The notes below the pieces were generated by a model that saw only the letters and a list, made by a program, of their open reading frames with translations, was not told the DNA's origin and did no database searches. A program made the position numbers and the translations under genes. Positions 1 to 6,826 of a stretch of DNA of 14,270 nucleotides are shown here, in pieces; the stretch's first letter is position 1; each line of letters begins with the position of its first letter. Origin of the DNA: Phycisphaerales bacterium (GTDB taxonomy: Bacteria > Planctomycetota > Phycisphaerae > Phycisphaerales > UBA1924); assembly GCA_029212425.1 (NCBI GenBank), contig JARGNC010000051.1, positions 1 to 14,270 of the forward strand, read 5' to 3'.

Positions 1-2
1 GT

Positions 3-1478
3 GCGCAGACAGTGTTCGGCAAGCAGCACGGGTTCGCATCCATCGCTTCGATCGAGGACGACGGAGAGATGATCCGTGCGTATCGCGCGGCGCTGCCGAT
101 CAATGATTGGTATGTGTTTAAGGATCACATCGAGGCGATGCGCGAGCGCGGGGAATCCGATGTGCTTTGGCCAGGTCGTGTTGGGCACTTTGCGCAGACT
201 TCTGGGACAACCGCAGGTGATAAATACATCCCGGTCAGCGAGGAAATGTTCCGTTCCAACTACCTCGCTTCGTTGGATATCTTCGCTCACCTGATCAACC
301 GCAGCGTGCATCCCGAGCGCATGATGGGCGGCAGATGCTTATTCCTCGGCGGATCGACGGATCTAGATTTCAACGAGCACGGGATCGCGACGGGAGATCT
401 TTCGGGGTTGGTAACGCCGTTGATTAAGTGGCCGTTGTCGACGATTTATTCTCCAGGTCCTGAGGTGGCACTCATGAGCAATTGGCCTGACAAGATTGAA
501 GCGATGGCGCAGCTGTCGATTGATCAGGACATCCGGTTTATTTCAGGGATGCCGAGCTGGGCGCTGGTGCTGATTGATCGCGTGATTGAGCTTGCCAACG
601 AGCGTGGGATCAAAGCGACCTGCGCGAGGGATGTTTGGCCGAACCTCGAAGTGTTTGTGCACGGCGGTGTGAACTACACGCCGTTTGTTGAGCGGATGAG
701 CATTGCGTTTTCTGGTGATTCAGAGATCGATTTCCCGTGCAGGCAAGAGTTGTACCCAGCGTCCGAGGGGTTCATCGCGATGCAGGATCGCGCCGATGAG
801 CTTGGGATGCGTTTGCTCGTGGACAACGGTACTTTCTATGAGTTCGTTCCACGCGATCAGATTGATGATGAGAATCCAGAGGTGCTCTCTTGCTGGGAAG
901 TCGAGAAGGGCACGCAGTATGTCGTGGTGATGAGCACCAATGCAGGTCTATGGCGGTACATCATCGGCGATGTCGTTGAGTTCGATACGATCCCTGATGG
1001 ATTTGATGGCAAGGGTGGGGACGGTCCAGCGCGACTCCGCATTGTGGGTCGGCACAGACACTTCATCAACGCGTTCGGTGAGAACCTGATCGGTGAGCAC
1101 ATCGAGGACGGCGTGAGCGCCGCATCCAGAGCAGCGGGCGTGACGATCGGCGAGTTTACCGCAGCGCCGGTGTATCCATCGCAGACGAATCGCGCTGGTT
1201 TGGAAGTTGCCGTGGAGTTTGAACAGCTTCCCAATGCGGAACAAATCGCGTTGTTTGGGAAGGTCTTTGACGACACGATCAAAGCGACGAATGTTGATTA
1301 CAACACCAAACGGTCCGAATCACTGGGGATGAGTGAGCCAACGATTACGGTTCTGCCTGACGGGACTTTTCATCGCTGGCTCGACAAGAAAGGCAAACTC
1401 GGGGGGCAGCACAAGTGCCCAAGATGCGCCAATCATCGAGAAATACTGGGTGAAGTGCTCGAAGCAGCGCAGATTTAG
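3..1478 (+). CDS. GH3-family acyl-adenylating enzyme, 5'-truncated by window edge
   Basis: GH3 proteins belong to the adenylate-forming (ANL) superfamily: they activate a carboxylic acid with ATP and, in plants, couple it to an amino acid. Substrates of bacterial members are largely unknown. Numbering from the GTG at 12 as residue 1, the nucleotide-binding motif QTSGTTAGDKYIPVS lies at about 62-76, ELYPASEGF at about 246-254 and the YIIGDVVEF motif at about 316-324. The C-terminal KLGGQxKxPRxxNxR signature is present, with a CPRC pair inside it. The reading frame stays open to the left edge and the residues before the GTG (AQTVFGKQHGF) still fit the family, so the GTG is probably an internal Val codon and perhaps 30-60 N-terminal residues lie outside. 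The enzyme looks cytosolic. A promoter follows it, so the next genes need not be co-transcribed. Family is near certain; substrate unknown. Confidence 0.9.
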   Translation, partial: AQTVFGKQHGFASIASIEDDGEMIRAYRAALPINDWYVFKDHIEAMRERGESDVLWPGRVGHFAQTSGTTAGDKYIPVSEEMFRSNYLASLDIFAHLINRSVHPERMMGGRCLFLGGSTDLDFNEHGIATGDLSGLVTPLIKWPLSTIYSPGPEVALMSNWPDKIEAMAQLSIDQDIRFISGMPSWALVLIDRVIELANERGIKATCARDVWPNLEVFVHGGVNYTPFVERMSIAFSGDSEIDFPCRQELYPASEGFIAMQDRADELGMRLLVDNGTFYEFVPRDQIDDENPEVLSCWEVEKGTQYVVVMSTNAGLWRYIIGDVVEFDTIPDGFDGKGGDGPARLRIVGRHRHFINAFGENLIGEHIEDGVSAASRAAGVTIGEFTAAPVYPSQTNRAGLEVAVEFEQLPNAEQIALFGKVFDDTIKATNVDYNTKRSESLGMSEPTITVLPDGTFHRWLDKKGKLGGQHKCPRCANHREILGEVLEAAQI

Positions 1479-1487
1479 ATCAGTTTT

Positions 1488-1500
1488 TCAAACAGTTTGA
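1488..1500. repeat. 13-bp perfect palindrome overlapping a -35 element (possible operator)
   Basis: TCAAACAGTTTGA is a perfect inverted repeat with 6-base arms around one central base. It covers the first four bases of the predicted -35 box at 1497-1502. This is where a dimeric repressor could block polymerase. Seen directly; the operator role is inferred. Confidence 0.4.
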
Positions 1501-1525
1501 TACACAACGATGCGTTTTCTATACT
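1497..1525 (+). promoter_or_regulatory. sigma70-type promoter for the DinB-NRDE-nuoH unit
   Basis: TTGATA at 1497-1502 (5 of 6 to TTGACA) is separated by exactly 17 bases from TATACT at 1520-1525 (5 of 6 to TATAAT). Predicted transcription start is near 1532, giving a 5' leader of about 30 bases. An AT-rich inverted repeat, AAATAAG (1527-1533) with CTTATTT (1542-1548), lies at the start of that leader just before the GGAG ribosome site and could weakly affect translation start. This is the best-matching promoter in the window. Confidence 0.65.
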
Positions 1526-1561
1526 GAAATAAGCGAAATTCCTTATTTTTTGGAGATGGTG

Positions 1562-2083
1562 ATGTCGGTGTTCAATGTAGTCCATGCGGGCGATGCGATT
1601 CTGGAGCAGTTGGTTGGGTACATCGGGTGTCTGTCCGATGAGCAGTACGCGCAGACTTCTCGGATCTTCAAAGCAGGCACCGCAGGCAAGCACATCCGTC
1701 ATACGCTCGACCACTTTCGCGCCTCGATCATGACGCAGCCGAGCGACAAAATCGATTACGACCATCGTCAACGCGGGGTTGATGTCGAGAGCAATCGCGA
1801 CGCGGCTCTCCAAGAAATCGCGGACCTCCGCAGCGCGCTTGCGGAACTGACGGAAGACGATCTGACCGTCGAGATGACCGCGCAGGTCATGTGCTCTGGG
1901 GATGGACAGTGTGCGGATCTTGGAACGACGCGTGCACGCGAGATCTTCTTCGCGCTCCATCACGCAATCCACCACAACGCGATCCTCAAAGCAATCGCGG
2001 GTGAGCACGATCTTGAGCTTGACCCATGCTTCGGGACGGCACCCTCGACCATCAACTACGAATCCGGATTGGCGTCTTCTTAA
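1562..2083 (+). CDS. DinB-fold family protein (putative metal-binding four-helix protein)
   Basis: A 173-residue, mostly helical soluble protein. His residues are spaced as in DinB/YfiT-like four-helix bundles: HIRHTLDH at about 44-51 and HHAIHHNA at about 133-140. In that superfamily three His usually bind a divalent metal, and members include thiol-dependent transferases, but this one cannot be assigned a reaction. A Cys pair (CSGDGQC, about 111-117) lies just before the second His cluster. The ATG at 1562 was chosen because GGAG at 1552-1555 sits 6 bases upstream; the frame also contains a TTG at 1550 and an ATG at 1556, but these overlap or crowd that site. The stop is followed directly by the next ATG (TAAATG), so translation is probably coupled to the NRDE gene. 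Confidence 0.8.
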   Translation: MSVFNVVHAGDAILEQLVGYIGCLSDEQYAQTSRIFKAGTAGKHIRHTLDHFRASIMTQPSDKIDYDHRQRGVDVESNRDAALQEIADLRSALAELTEDDLTVEMTAQVMCSGDGQCADLGTTRAREIFFALHHAIHHNAILKAIAGEHDLELDPCFGTAPSTINYESGLASS

Positions 2084-2824
2084 ATGTGTACGCTCAGTGT
2101 GATTCAGTTTGGGGATAGGGGATACCGCGCGGTCCACAGCAGGGACGAGCAACGGTCGCGCGGGATGGCGTACCCACCTGCGTGGAGGACGCTCGATTCG
2201 GGACTCAGGGTCCAGTATCCGACGGACAGCGATGCAGGCGGGACCTGGGTCGTGACGAGCGACCAAGGGGTGACCGCTGGGGTGCTCAACTACAACAAAC
2301 CAGAGAAGGCCAATCCAAACACGAGCAAATCACGCGGCGAGATTCCGCTGGTCTTGATTGATTTACCTGATCTTGAAACCATGCTCTCGACGCTCCAAGC
2401 GATGGATCTCTCGTACTACGCAACCTTTACGGGATTCGCGATCGAATCTGCAGAGTCTGGGGTCCGGATGCTGGTGGTGCAGTGGGATGGGACGGAGCTT
2501 GGGGTGGTCCGGAATCCGGATGATCCGTTTGCGCCCATCGCGATTGCTTCCTCAGGGTTGGGGGACGAGTTCGTTCAGGGTCGATTGCCTCTGTTTGAGG
2601 AGTTGGTCGCTGGGAATCCCACGGCGGAGTCTCAGGACCGGTACACCATGCATCGGTGGGACGATTGTCCTGAATATTCCGTGCTGATGTCCCGCAAGGA
2701 TGCTCGGACGGTGAGTATCACGAGTGTCGAAGTCAATGGTGAAGATGAGCCGATGATGGGGTACCAAGAGCTCCCAGAGAACGACCCATCGTGCGACCCG
2801 GTGGGGGCTGGGATGCTACAGTAG
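2084..2824 (+). CDS. NRDE/TANGO2-family protein
   Basis: The 246-residue product starts MCTL, as is typical of the NRDE (TANGO2, PF05742) family, where Cys2 is conserved. The family motif NRDE reads SRDE here (residues 19-22), followed by PPAW (31-34), AGGTW (51-55) and the KSRGE segment. No signal peptide or membrane segment is visible. Animal TANGO2 has been linked to Golgi organisation and to haem or lipid handling, but the bacterial function is not settled, so none is assigned. The ATG touches the stop of the DinB-like gene and the stop lies 7 bases before nuoH, so the three genes look like one operon. The Asn-to-Ser change in the signature is the only oddity. Confidence 0.85.
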   Translation: MCTLSVIQFGDRGYRAVHSRDEQRSRGMAYPPAWRTLDSGLRVQYPTDSDAGGTWVVTSDQGVTAGVLNYNKPEKANPNTSKSRGEIPLVLIDLPDLETMLSTLQAMDLSYYATFTGFAIESAESGVRMLVVQWDGTELGVVRNPDDPFAPIAIASSGLGDEFVQGRLPLFEELVAGNPTAESQDRYTMHRWDDCPEYSVLMSRKDARTVSITSVEVNGEDEPMMGYQELPENDPSCDPVGAGMLQ

Positions 2825-2831
2825 AGGCACC

Positions 2832-4157
2832 ATGAACGACTTCCTGACCGATCTTATTGATGCCCAGTTTCTGACCTCGATGCTCGTCCTCGCGATCGGT
2901 GCACATGTCATGCTGGGATGTGCTGCGATCTCTATCTGGATCGAACGGAAACTCTCGTCCTACATCCAAGACCGGATCGGTCCAAACCGGACCGGGTTCG
3001 ACTTTGGTCTGCCTTTCTTGTCATTCCTTCGCGGGATGCTTGGTCTTGGTCAGCTCCTCGCTGACGGCATCAAAGCGGTCACCAAAGAAGACTACACACC
3101 ACCAAATGCGGACAAGGTGCTCTTCACGCTCGCGCCGATGCTCTCGGTTGTTCCCGCGTTGATTACCTTTGTCATCATCCCTTGGGGTGGGTACTTCTAT
3201 ATGCCTGAGATGACACTCCCTGTCATCGGAACCATCGGTGGCGAGAATGTCGCGATCGCGGGTGTTGAAGTCTCGATCGGGATTATCTACCTCCTCGCGG
3301 TTGCATCCGTCGGCGCGTACGGCGTCACCATCGGTGGTTGGGCATCCAACAACAAATACTCCATGCTCGGCGGTCTTCGCGCGACAGCGCAGATGATCTC
3401 GTATGAAATTCCGATGGGGCTGGCGCTGCTGTGCTGTTTGCTGATCGCGGGATCGTTCATGCCGACGGAAATCATCATGCACCAGCGTGAGCACGGGTGG
3501 TTGATCCTTTCGCTCCCAGTGCCTGCGATTCTGTTTTACATCTGTGTGCTTGCTGAAGCGGGACGAGCGCCGTTCGATAATGCTGAAGCGGAGCAGGAAC
3601 TTGTTGGTGGATACCACACCGAGTTTTCGTCGATGCGGTTCTTGCTGTTCCCGCTGACAGAATATCTCCACATGGTTTCGGGGAGCGCATTCTTTGTACT
3701 CCTGTTCCTCGGTGGGTACGACATCCCATTGGTCGGCGCGTTGTCCACCGAAGCGACCGGCATCATCGCGGTGCTGCTCAAGTTCGGTGTGTTTGTCGGC
3801 AAGACCATGCTGCTTGTCTGCTTCGCGATCGCGCTGCGTTGGACCATCCCTCGTGTCCGCTACGACCAGGTCATGATGCTCGGCTGGGGCGCGATGATCC
3901 CGGCAGGACTGCTGATGATCGTGGTTACCTCGGTTATGGTCCATATGGGCTGGACCAGCATGCTCCCAATGATGGTGGCAAACGCGTTCATGCTCGTTGT
4001 AATCTTGGTTGGCAGAAAGGTCCTCGCTGGGATGTTCGGACGCTCGGTCGTCAACCACAAGATCCCGATGTACGGCTCGCGCTACTCGCCAGTCGAGGGG
4101 ATCGCAGTGGACGCCGCTCCATCGCACCCGATGGCGCGCCAAGACGCACCAGCGTAA
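2832..4157 (+). CDS. nuoH: NADH-quinone oxidoreductase subunit H (complex I ND1)
   Basis: NuoH is the membrane subunit of complex I that, with NuoB and NuoD, forms the quinone chamber and starts the proton pathway. The product is strongly hydrophobic. It carries the family hallmark ERKLSSYIQDRIGPNRTG (about 38-55), and the conserved acidic loop EAEQELVGGYHTEFSSMR, which is essential for quinone-coupled activity in the family. It has 441 residues, about 100 more than the E. coli protein, partly from a polar C-terminal tail of roughly 45 residues ending PMARQDAPA. GAGG at 2824-2827 is the ribosome site. No other nuo gene lies within the window on either side, so the gene is detached from the usual nuo cluster. 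It is transcribed with the DinB-like and NRDE genes. Confidence 0.96.
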   Translation: MNDFLTDLIDAQFLTSMLVLAIGAHVMLGCAAISIWIERKLSSYIQDRIGPNRTGFDFGLPFLSFLRGMLGLGQLLADGIKAVTKEDYTPPNADKVLFTLAPMLSVVPALITFVIIPWGGYFYMPEMTLPVIGTIGGENVAIAGVEVSIGIIYLLAVASVGAYGVTIGGWASNNKYSMLGGLRATAQMISYEIPMGLALLCCLLIAGSFMPTEIIMHQREHGWLILSLPVPAILFYICVLAEAGRAPFDNAEAEQELVGGYHTEFSSMRFLLFPLTEYLHMVSGSAFFVLLFLGGYDIPLVGALSTEATGIIAVLLKFGVFVGKTMLLVCFAIALRWTIPRVRYDQVMMLGWGAMIPAGLLMIVVTSVMVHMGWTSMLPMMVANAFMLVVILVGRKVLAGMFGRSVVNHKIPMYGSRYSPVEGIAVDAAPSHPMARQDAPA

Positions 4158-4174
4158 TCCGGTTGATTCTTCCT

Positions 4175-4198
4175 ATTGCTGGATCGAATTGCAGGATC
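4175..4198. repeat. short imperfect direct repeat between convergent genes
   Basis: ATTGCTGGATC (4175-4185) and ATTGCAGGATC (4188-4198) differ at one base and are two bases apart. They fill half of the 56-base gap between nuoH and the convergent minus-strand gene. No hairpin with a T-run was seen here, so how either transcript ends is unclear. Possibly just a small tandem duplication. Confidence 0.3.
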
Positions 4199-4213
4199 AA
4201 ATATCAGCGGCGG

Positions 4214-5308
4214 TTATTGCCAAGGCTTGATGTCAGAGGTGCGCAGTCGCTGATAGAAGGTCGGCAGCAGGTAGCCGCGGTTGTTGTGGACATACACGCG
4301 ACCTGAAACGACAAACTTGGTGGAGTCTCCGAAATGGATCGCTTGTTGTTCCATCGTCATCAGGAGAGCGCAGGGGAGGATGGTGAGCTCGATCCCGTCT
4401 GCGGAGGATTGCTGATCGTTGTCGAAGACCGCCATCCAAGATCCGTCGGATTCACGATCCAAGCGTGCTGGTCTGCGGATCAGCAGCGTACCTTCGCGGA
4501 GTCCAGGAGCAAGTTGAGGCGGAGCGGTTTCGAGCTGTGTGGATTGGAAGCTCTGTCGCGATGGGTTGATTGGGAGTTGACGCTTGTCCGAGAGTTGCAC
4601 ACCTGATGGAGCCGCGGATTCGGTTTCGAGTTCGCGGAGCAGATCCATGACATCGGGATCCTCATCGAGCAGCGTCGGGGGTTGCTCAGGAGCTTCATCG
4701 TCCGCAGTGTCTTCGACGGATTCCGCAGGTGGTTGAATCCGTTGCGGTGTCGTTGTGCCGAGGGAGAAGTCGGTGATGAGCAGGTGGTTTCGGGAGTGAT
4801 AGGTGAGGATCTCTCCGGACACGGTGACGGTCTGGTTTGCCCAGATACTTTCGAGTCGTTCGAGTGCGGCACATGGGAGCAGCAGGACCGGTCCTTCTCC
4901 TGGGATTCGCTGGTCGATGTCTGGAACGAAGATCAAACGATCATTGGGAGCAGGAACGAGTCTCCCAGAACGGGAGAGGATAAATGATCCCTGCGCCAAT
5001 GCGGAGGGCTTTTGTACCTCGCTGATCGAGTTGTTGACGACCTGCATCCAATCCTGTCCGGAGGTGAGTCCGGTTTGATGGGGCTTGGTGGTTTTTTGCT
5101 CAGTGGGTTTGATTGGGGTGTTGTTGGTCCTCATCCGTGGGAGATCGTCCGCTGCAGGATCAAGGATTTCGATCTGCTGGTGCTTGGGGTGTGTCTCAGC
5201 GGGGTCGGGGTTGGTGGAATCTTGAGCGATCGCTCTGGATTGGAGAGTAGTGCCTGCGAGGAGGATCAGGAGTGCTGATGTGGAGTTTGGTTTCAAGTTG
5301 GTGGGCAT
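4214..5308 (-). CDS. exported protein with a duplicated domain, function unknown
   Basis: A 364-residue protein with a probable signal peptide (hydrophobic stretch about 11-20, cleavage near AIAQ at 26-29), so it likely acts outside the inner membrane. A polar Pro/Thr-rich linker (about 30-100) precedes two copies of one domain of about 75-80 residues, at about 106-182 and 271-352. Both copies share a G-S/T-F/L-I/L start, an R-x-x-R-L segment, an LPCAxL motif (144-149 and 311-316), and a V-S-G followed by Y/V-x-x-x-R-x-x-LL-x-T/P ending in aromatic-rich beta structure. The spacer between them is acidic. The pattern suggests two small beta-barrel domains, but no named family is recognised. It is convergent with nuoH and divergent from the tRNA. 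No clear ribosome site precedes the ATG at 5308. Confidence 0.75.
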   Translation of the reverse strand: MPTNLKPNSTSALLILLAGTTLQSRAIAQDSTNPDPAETHPKHQQIEILDPAADDLPRMRTNNTPIKPTEQKTTKPHQTGLTSGQDWMQVVNNSISEVQKPSALAQGSFILSRSGRLVPAPNDRLIFVPDIDQRIPGEGPVLLLPCAALERLESIWANQTVTVSGEILTYHSRNHLLITDFSLGTTTPQRIQPPAESVEDTADDEAPEQPPTLLDEDPDVMDLLRELETESAAPSGVQLSDKRQLPINPSRQSFQSTQLETAPPQLAPGLREGTLLIRRPARLDRESDGSWMAVFDNDQQSSADGIELTILPCALLMTMEQQAIHFGDSTKFVVSGRVYVHNNRGYLLPTFYQRLRTSDIKPWQ

Positions 5309-5390
5309 CGGTGTTCGTGAGTCCTGAGCAACTGAGGGGGCGTTTTCGATCGTTGTCCTTGTATCCTATCGTGCTTTCAGGGTGGAGTTG

Positions 5391-5420
5391 TTGACCTTTG
5401 GCGTAGGGGTGTTCTATCGT
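5391..5420 (+). promoter_or_regulatory. probable promoter of the tRNA gene
   Basis: TTGACC at 5391-5396 (5 of 6 to TTGACA) is followed after 18 bases by TATCGT at 5415-5420 (4 of 6 to TATAAT). Transcription would begin near 5427, about 30 bases before the tRNA 5' end, in a C-rich stretch. The 5309-5458 gap otherwise holds the start region of the minus-strand exported protein, including TATCCTAT at 5362-5369. Confidence 0.5.
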
Positions 5421-5458
5421 CACCTTCCCCTCGCGTGTTTCTGGAGGGGAAAGAGGCA

Positions 5459-5543
5459 GGCCGTGTGCCCGAGTGGACTAAGGGAGCGGATTGCAAATCC
5501 GTTGTGCGAAAGCCAATCGTGGGTTCGAATCCCACTGCGGCCT
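5459..5543 (+). tRNA. tRNA-Cys (GCA) with long, class II-like variable arm
   Basis: A complete cloverleaf of 85 nt can be folded by hand. The acceptor stem is GGCCGTG (5459-5465) with TGCGGCC (5536-5542), including two G-U pairs. The D stem is 3 bp, CCC/GGG (5468-5470, 5482-5484), with loop GAGTGGACTAA. The anticodon stem is GCGGA/TCCGT, loop TTGCAAA (5491-5497), anticodon GCA at 5493-5495. The T arm GTGGG-TTCGAAT-CCCAC spans 5519-5535. The discriminator is T at 5543, a known cysteine identity element, and CCA is not encoded. The variable region (5503-5518) is 16 nt and can form a short stem capped by GAAA, whereas ordinary tRNA-Cys has 4-5 nt there and is about 71-75 nt long. The 3-bp D stem and GAGTGG loop resemble tRNA-Ser. 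Charging by CysRS is the likeliest reading; some recognition by SerRS is conceivable. Confidence 0.92.
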
Positions 5544-5552
5544 CTTGAATGG

Positions 5553-5582
5553 ACCGACTCAGCGATGCTGGGTCGGTTTTTT
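5553..5582 (+). terminator. strong intrinsic terminator after tRNA-Cys
   Basis: CCGACTCAGC (5554-5563) pairs with GCTGGGTCGG (5567-5576) as an unbroken 10-bp stem with one G-U pair and a 3-base loop, followed by six T (5577-5582). It lies 9 bases after the tRNA and should end its transcript. moxR starts only 22 bases further on, so moxR either relies on read-through or on a promoter not recognised here. Confidence 0.9.
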
Positions 5583-5583
5583 C

Positions 5584-5596
5584 GTGGATGATCCAC
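5584..5596. repeat. 13-bp perfect palindrome just before moxR
   Basis: GTGGATGATCCAC has 6-base perfect arms around one central base and ends 8 bases before the first candidate moxR start, where a ribosome site would be expected. It could be a protein-binding site or a small hairpin that masks translation start. Same 6-1-6 geometry as the palindrome at 1488-1500, but a different sequence. Confidence 0.35.
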
Positions 5597-5604
5597 TACC
5601 ATCC

Positions 5605-6660
5605 ATGATGAGCGATGCATCCCAGATGAATACCGAGCAGACGAGATTGGCCGCGGAACGATTCCGGAGCGACTTTGTCGCGGTTCAGGAGCAGATCAGC
5701 AAAGCGGTGGTGGGTCAGCATGACACTGTTGAGGATCTGCTGACCTGTCTATTCGCAGGCGGTCACGCGCTGCTTGAGGGGGTTCCTGGGATCGGGAAGA
5801 CTTTGCTGGTGCGGACGATTGCGCAAGCGGTGGATCTGAGCTTTGGTCGCGTGCAGTTTACTCCGGACCTCATGCCTGCGGATATCACCGGGACGACGGT
5901 GGTGGATGAGGTCGAGGACGAGCAAGGCAATCGTCGGCGAGCGTTTCGTTTCCAGCGTGGACCAATCTTTGCGAACATCGTGCTCGCTGACGAGATCAAC
6001 CGCGCGACCCCTAAGACACAGTCCGCGCTGCTCGAAGCGATGCAGGAGCATTCAGTGACCGTGGGTGGGGTATCGGGGACGACGCACCAGCTTCCTGAGC
6101 CGTTCTTTGTGCTTGCGACGCAGAACCCTGTGGAGCAGGAGGGGACCTATCCGCTTCCCGAAGCACAGCTCGACCGGTTCTTCTTCAAGCTCCGCGTCGG
6201 ATACGCATCGCGCGAGGAGATGGGCAAGATTGTGGAACTGACGACGGGATCTGCGAAGCCTGTGATTGAGAAGGTGCTTGATGCGGCACGGCTCATCGAG
6301 CACCAGCAGTTGGTGCGGAGGGTTCCCGTTGCGCCGCATGTGCAGGATTACGCGATCCGCTGTGTGCTTGCAACGCATCCGAGCGGCGAGTTGTCGGACG
6401 GTCGATTCGCGACCCCGATGGTGTCGCGGTTTGTAAACCTCGGCGCTTCACCACGCGCGGCGCAGACATTGATGCTCGCGGGGAAATGCCGAGCGTTGTT
6501 GGATGGTCGTGCGGCGGTGTCGATCGAGGACATCCAGCGCGCCGCGCTCCCAGCACTGCGGCATCGGATCATGCTCAACTTCGAAGCGACAGCGGAGCAG
6601 GTCGATGCAGACGCGGTGGTGCGAAACATTGTTGAAACCCTCCCTCGCGATGCGGGATGA
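5605..6660 (+). CDS. MoxR-family AAA+ ATPase
   Basis: MoxR ATPases act as chaperone-like machines, usually with von Willebrand (vWA) partner proteins, in activating enzymes or in envelope stress tolerance. The 351-residue product has Walker A GVPGIGKT (59-66), Walker B IVLADE (125-130), the sensor segment ATQNPVEQEGTYPLPEAQLD (171-190) with the following RF, and a C-terminal lid with the SPRA(A) motif. All catalytic residues expected of the family are present, and the length is normal. The first two codons are both ATG (5605, 5608) and neither has a Shine-Dalgarno match; an ATG at 5626 is a third option. The open frame runs back to 5491 through the tRNA, which is not coding. Usual neighbours (DUF58 and vWA genes) are absent next to it; a BatA-like gene lies about 6.8 kb away. 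Confidence 0.95.
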   Translation: MMSDASQMNTEQTRLAAERFRSDFVAVQEQISKAVVGQHDTVEDLLTCLFAGGHALLEGVPGIGKTLLVRTIAQAVDLSFGRVQFTPDLMPADITGTTVVDEVEDEQGNRRRAFRFQRGPIFANIVLADEINRATPKTQSALLEAMQEHSVTVGGVSGTTHQLPEPFFVLATQNPVEQEGTYPLPEAQLDRFFFKLRVGYASREEMGKIVELTTGSAKPVIEKVLDAARLIEHQQLVRRVPVAPHVQDYAIRCVLATHPSGELSDGRFATPMVSRFVNLGASPRAAQTLMLAGKCRALLDGRAAVSIEDIQRAALPALRHRIMLNFEATAEQVDADAVVRNIVETLPRDAG

Positions 6661-6669
6661 ACGATGCAT

Positions 6670-6704
6670 GGGTCTTTTTGTCTAGGGCTTGGGGCCAAAG
6701 ACCC
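6670..6704. repeat. inverted repeat downstream of moxR
   Basis: GGGTCTTT (6670-6677) and AAAGACCC (6697-6704) are perfect 8-base arms around a 19-base loop. No T-run follows, so this is at best a non-canonical terminator or an RNA hairpin. The rest of the 6661-6826 gap holds two short palindromes, GATTTGAAATC (6710-6720) and GAACTGAGTTC (6733-6743), with centres 23 bases apart. No convincing promoter for the next gene was found. Confidence 0.4.
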
Positions 6705-6826
6705 GTTCTGATTTGAAATCACGACGCTTGTGGAACTGAGTTCTACTACGCACGGATATTCCCCGTCGTCGATGCATCGTGTGGACGCTCAGCGACGGGA
6801 CACCTTCCACACATCTGGAGAACATG

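Noticed and set aside
1527..1550. AAATAAG/CTTATTT hairpin followed by T residues as a terminator of the GH3 gene
   Set aside because: The stem is nearly all A-T, lies downstream of a good promoter and touches the next gene's ribosome site, so termination here would silence the operon.
1475..2266. 263-codon minus-strand open frame across the DinB-like and NRDE genes
   Set aside because: It would span two well-supported genes and the promoter at 1497-1525, and the product is low-complexity Arg-rich without motifs.
3021..4142. 373-codon open frame on the minus strand opposite nuoH
   Set aside because: Its product is rich in Arg, His, Asp and Glu with no fold-like pattern, and the opposite strand is unmistakable NuoH. 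It is a codon-bias shadow.
5459..5543. An 8/4 or 9/3 allo-tRNA-type cloverleaf, or a tRNA-Sec
   Set aside because: An eighth acceptor pair would be T-C (5466 with 5535), while 5535 pairs properly with 5519, so the 7/5 form holds. The anticodon is GCA, not UCA.
5491..5604. Upstream extension of the moxR frame through the tRNA and terminator
   Set aside because: The segment encodes a tRNA and a hairpin; family similarity begins after 5640. Starts at 5605 or 5608 are preferred.
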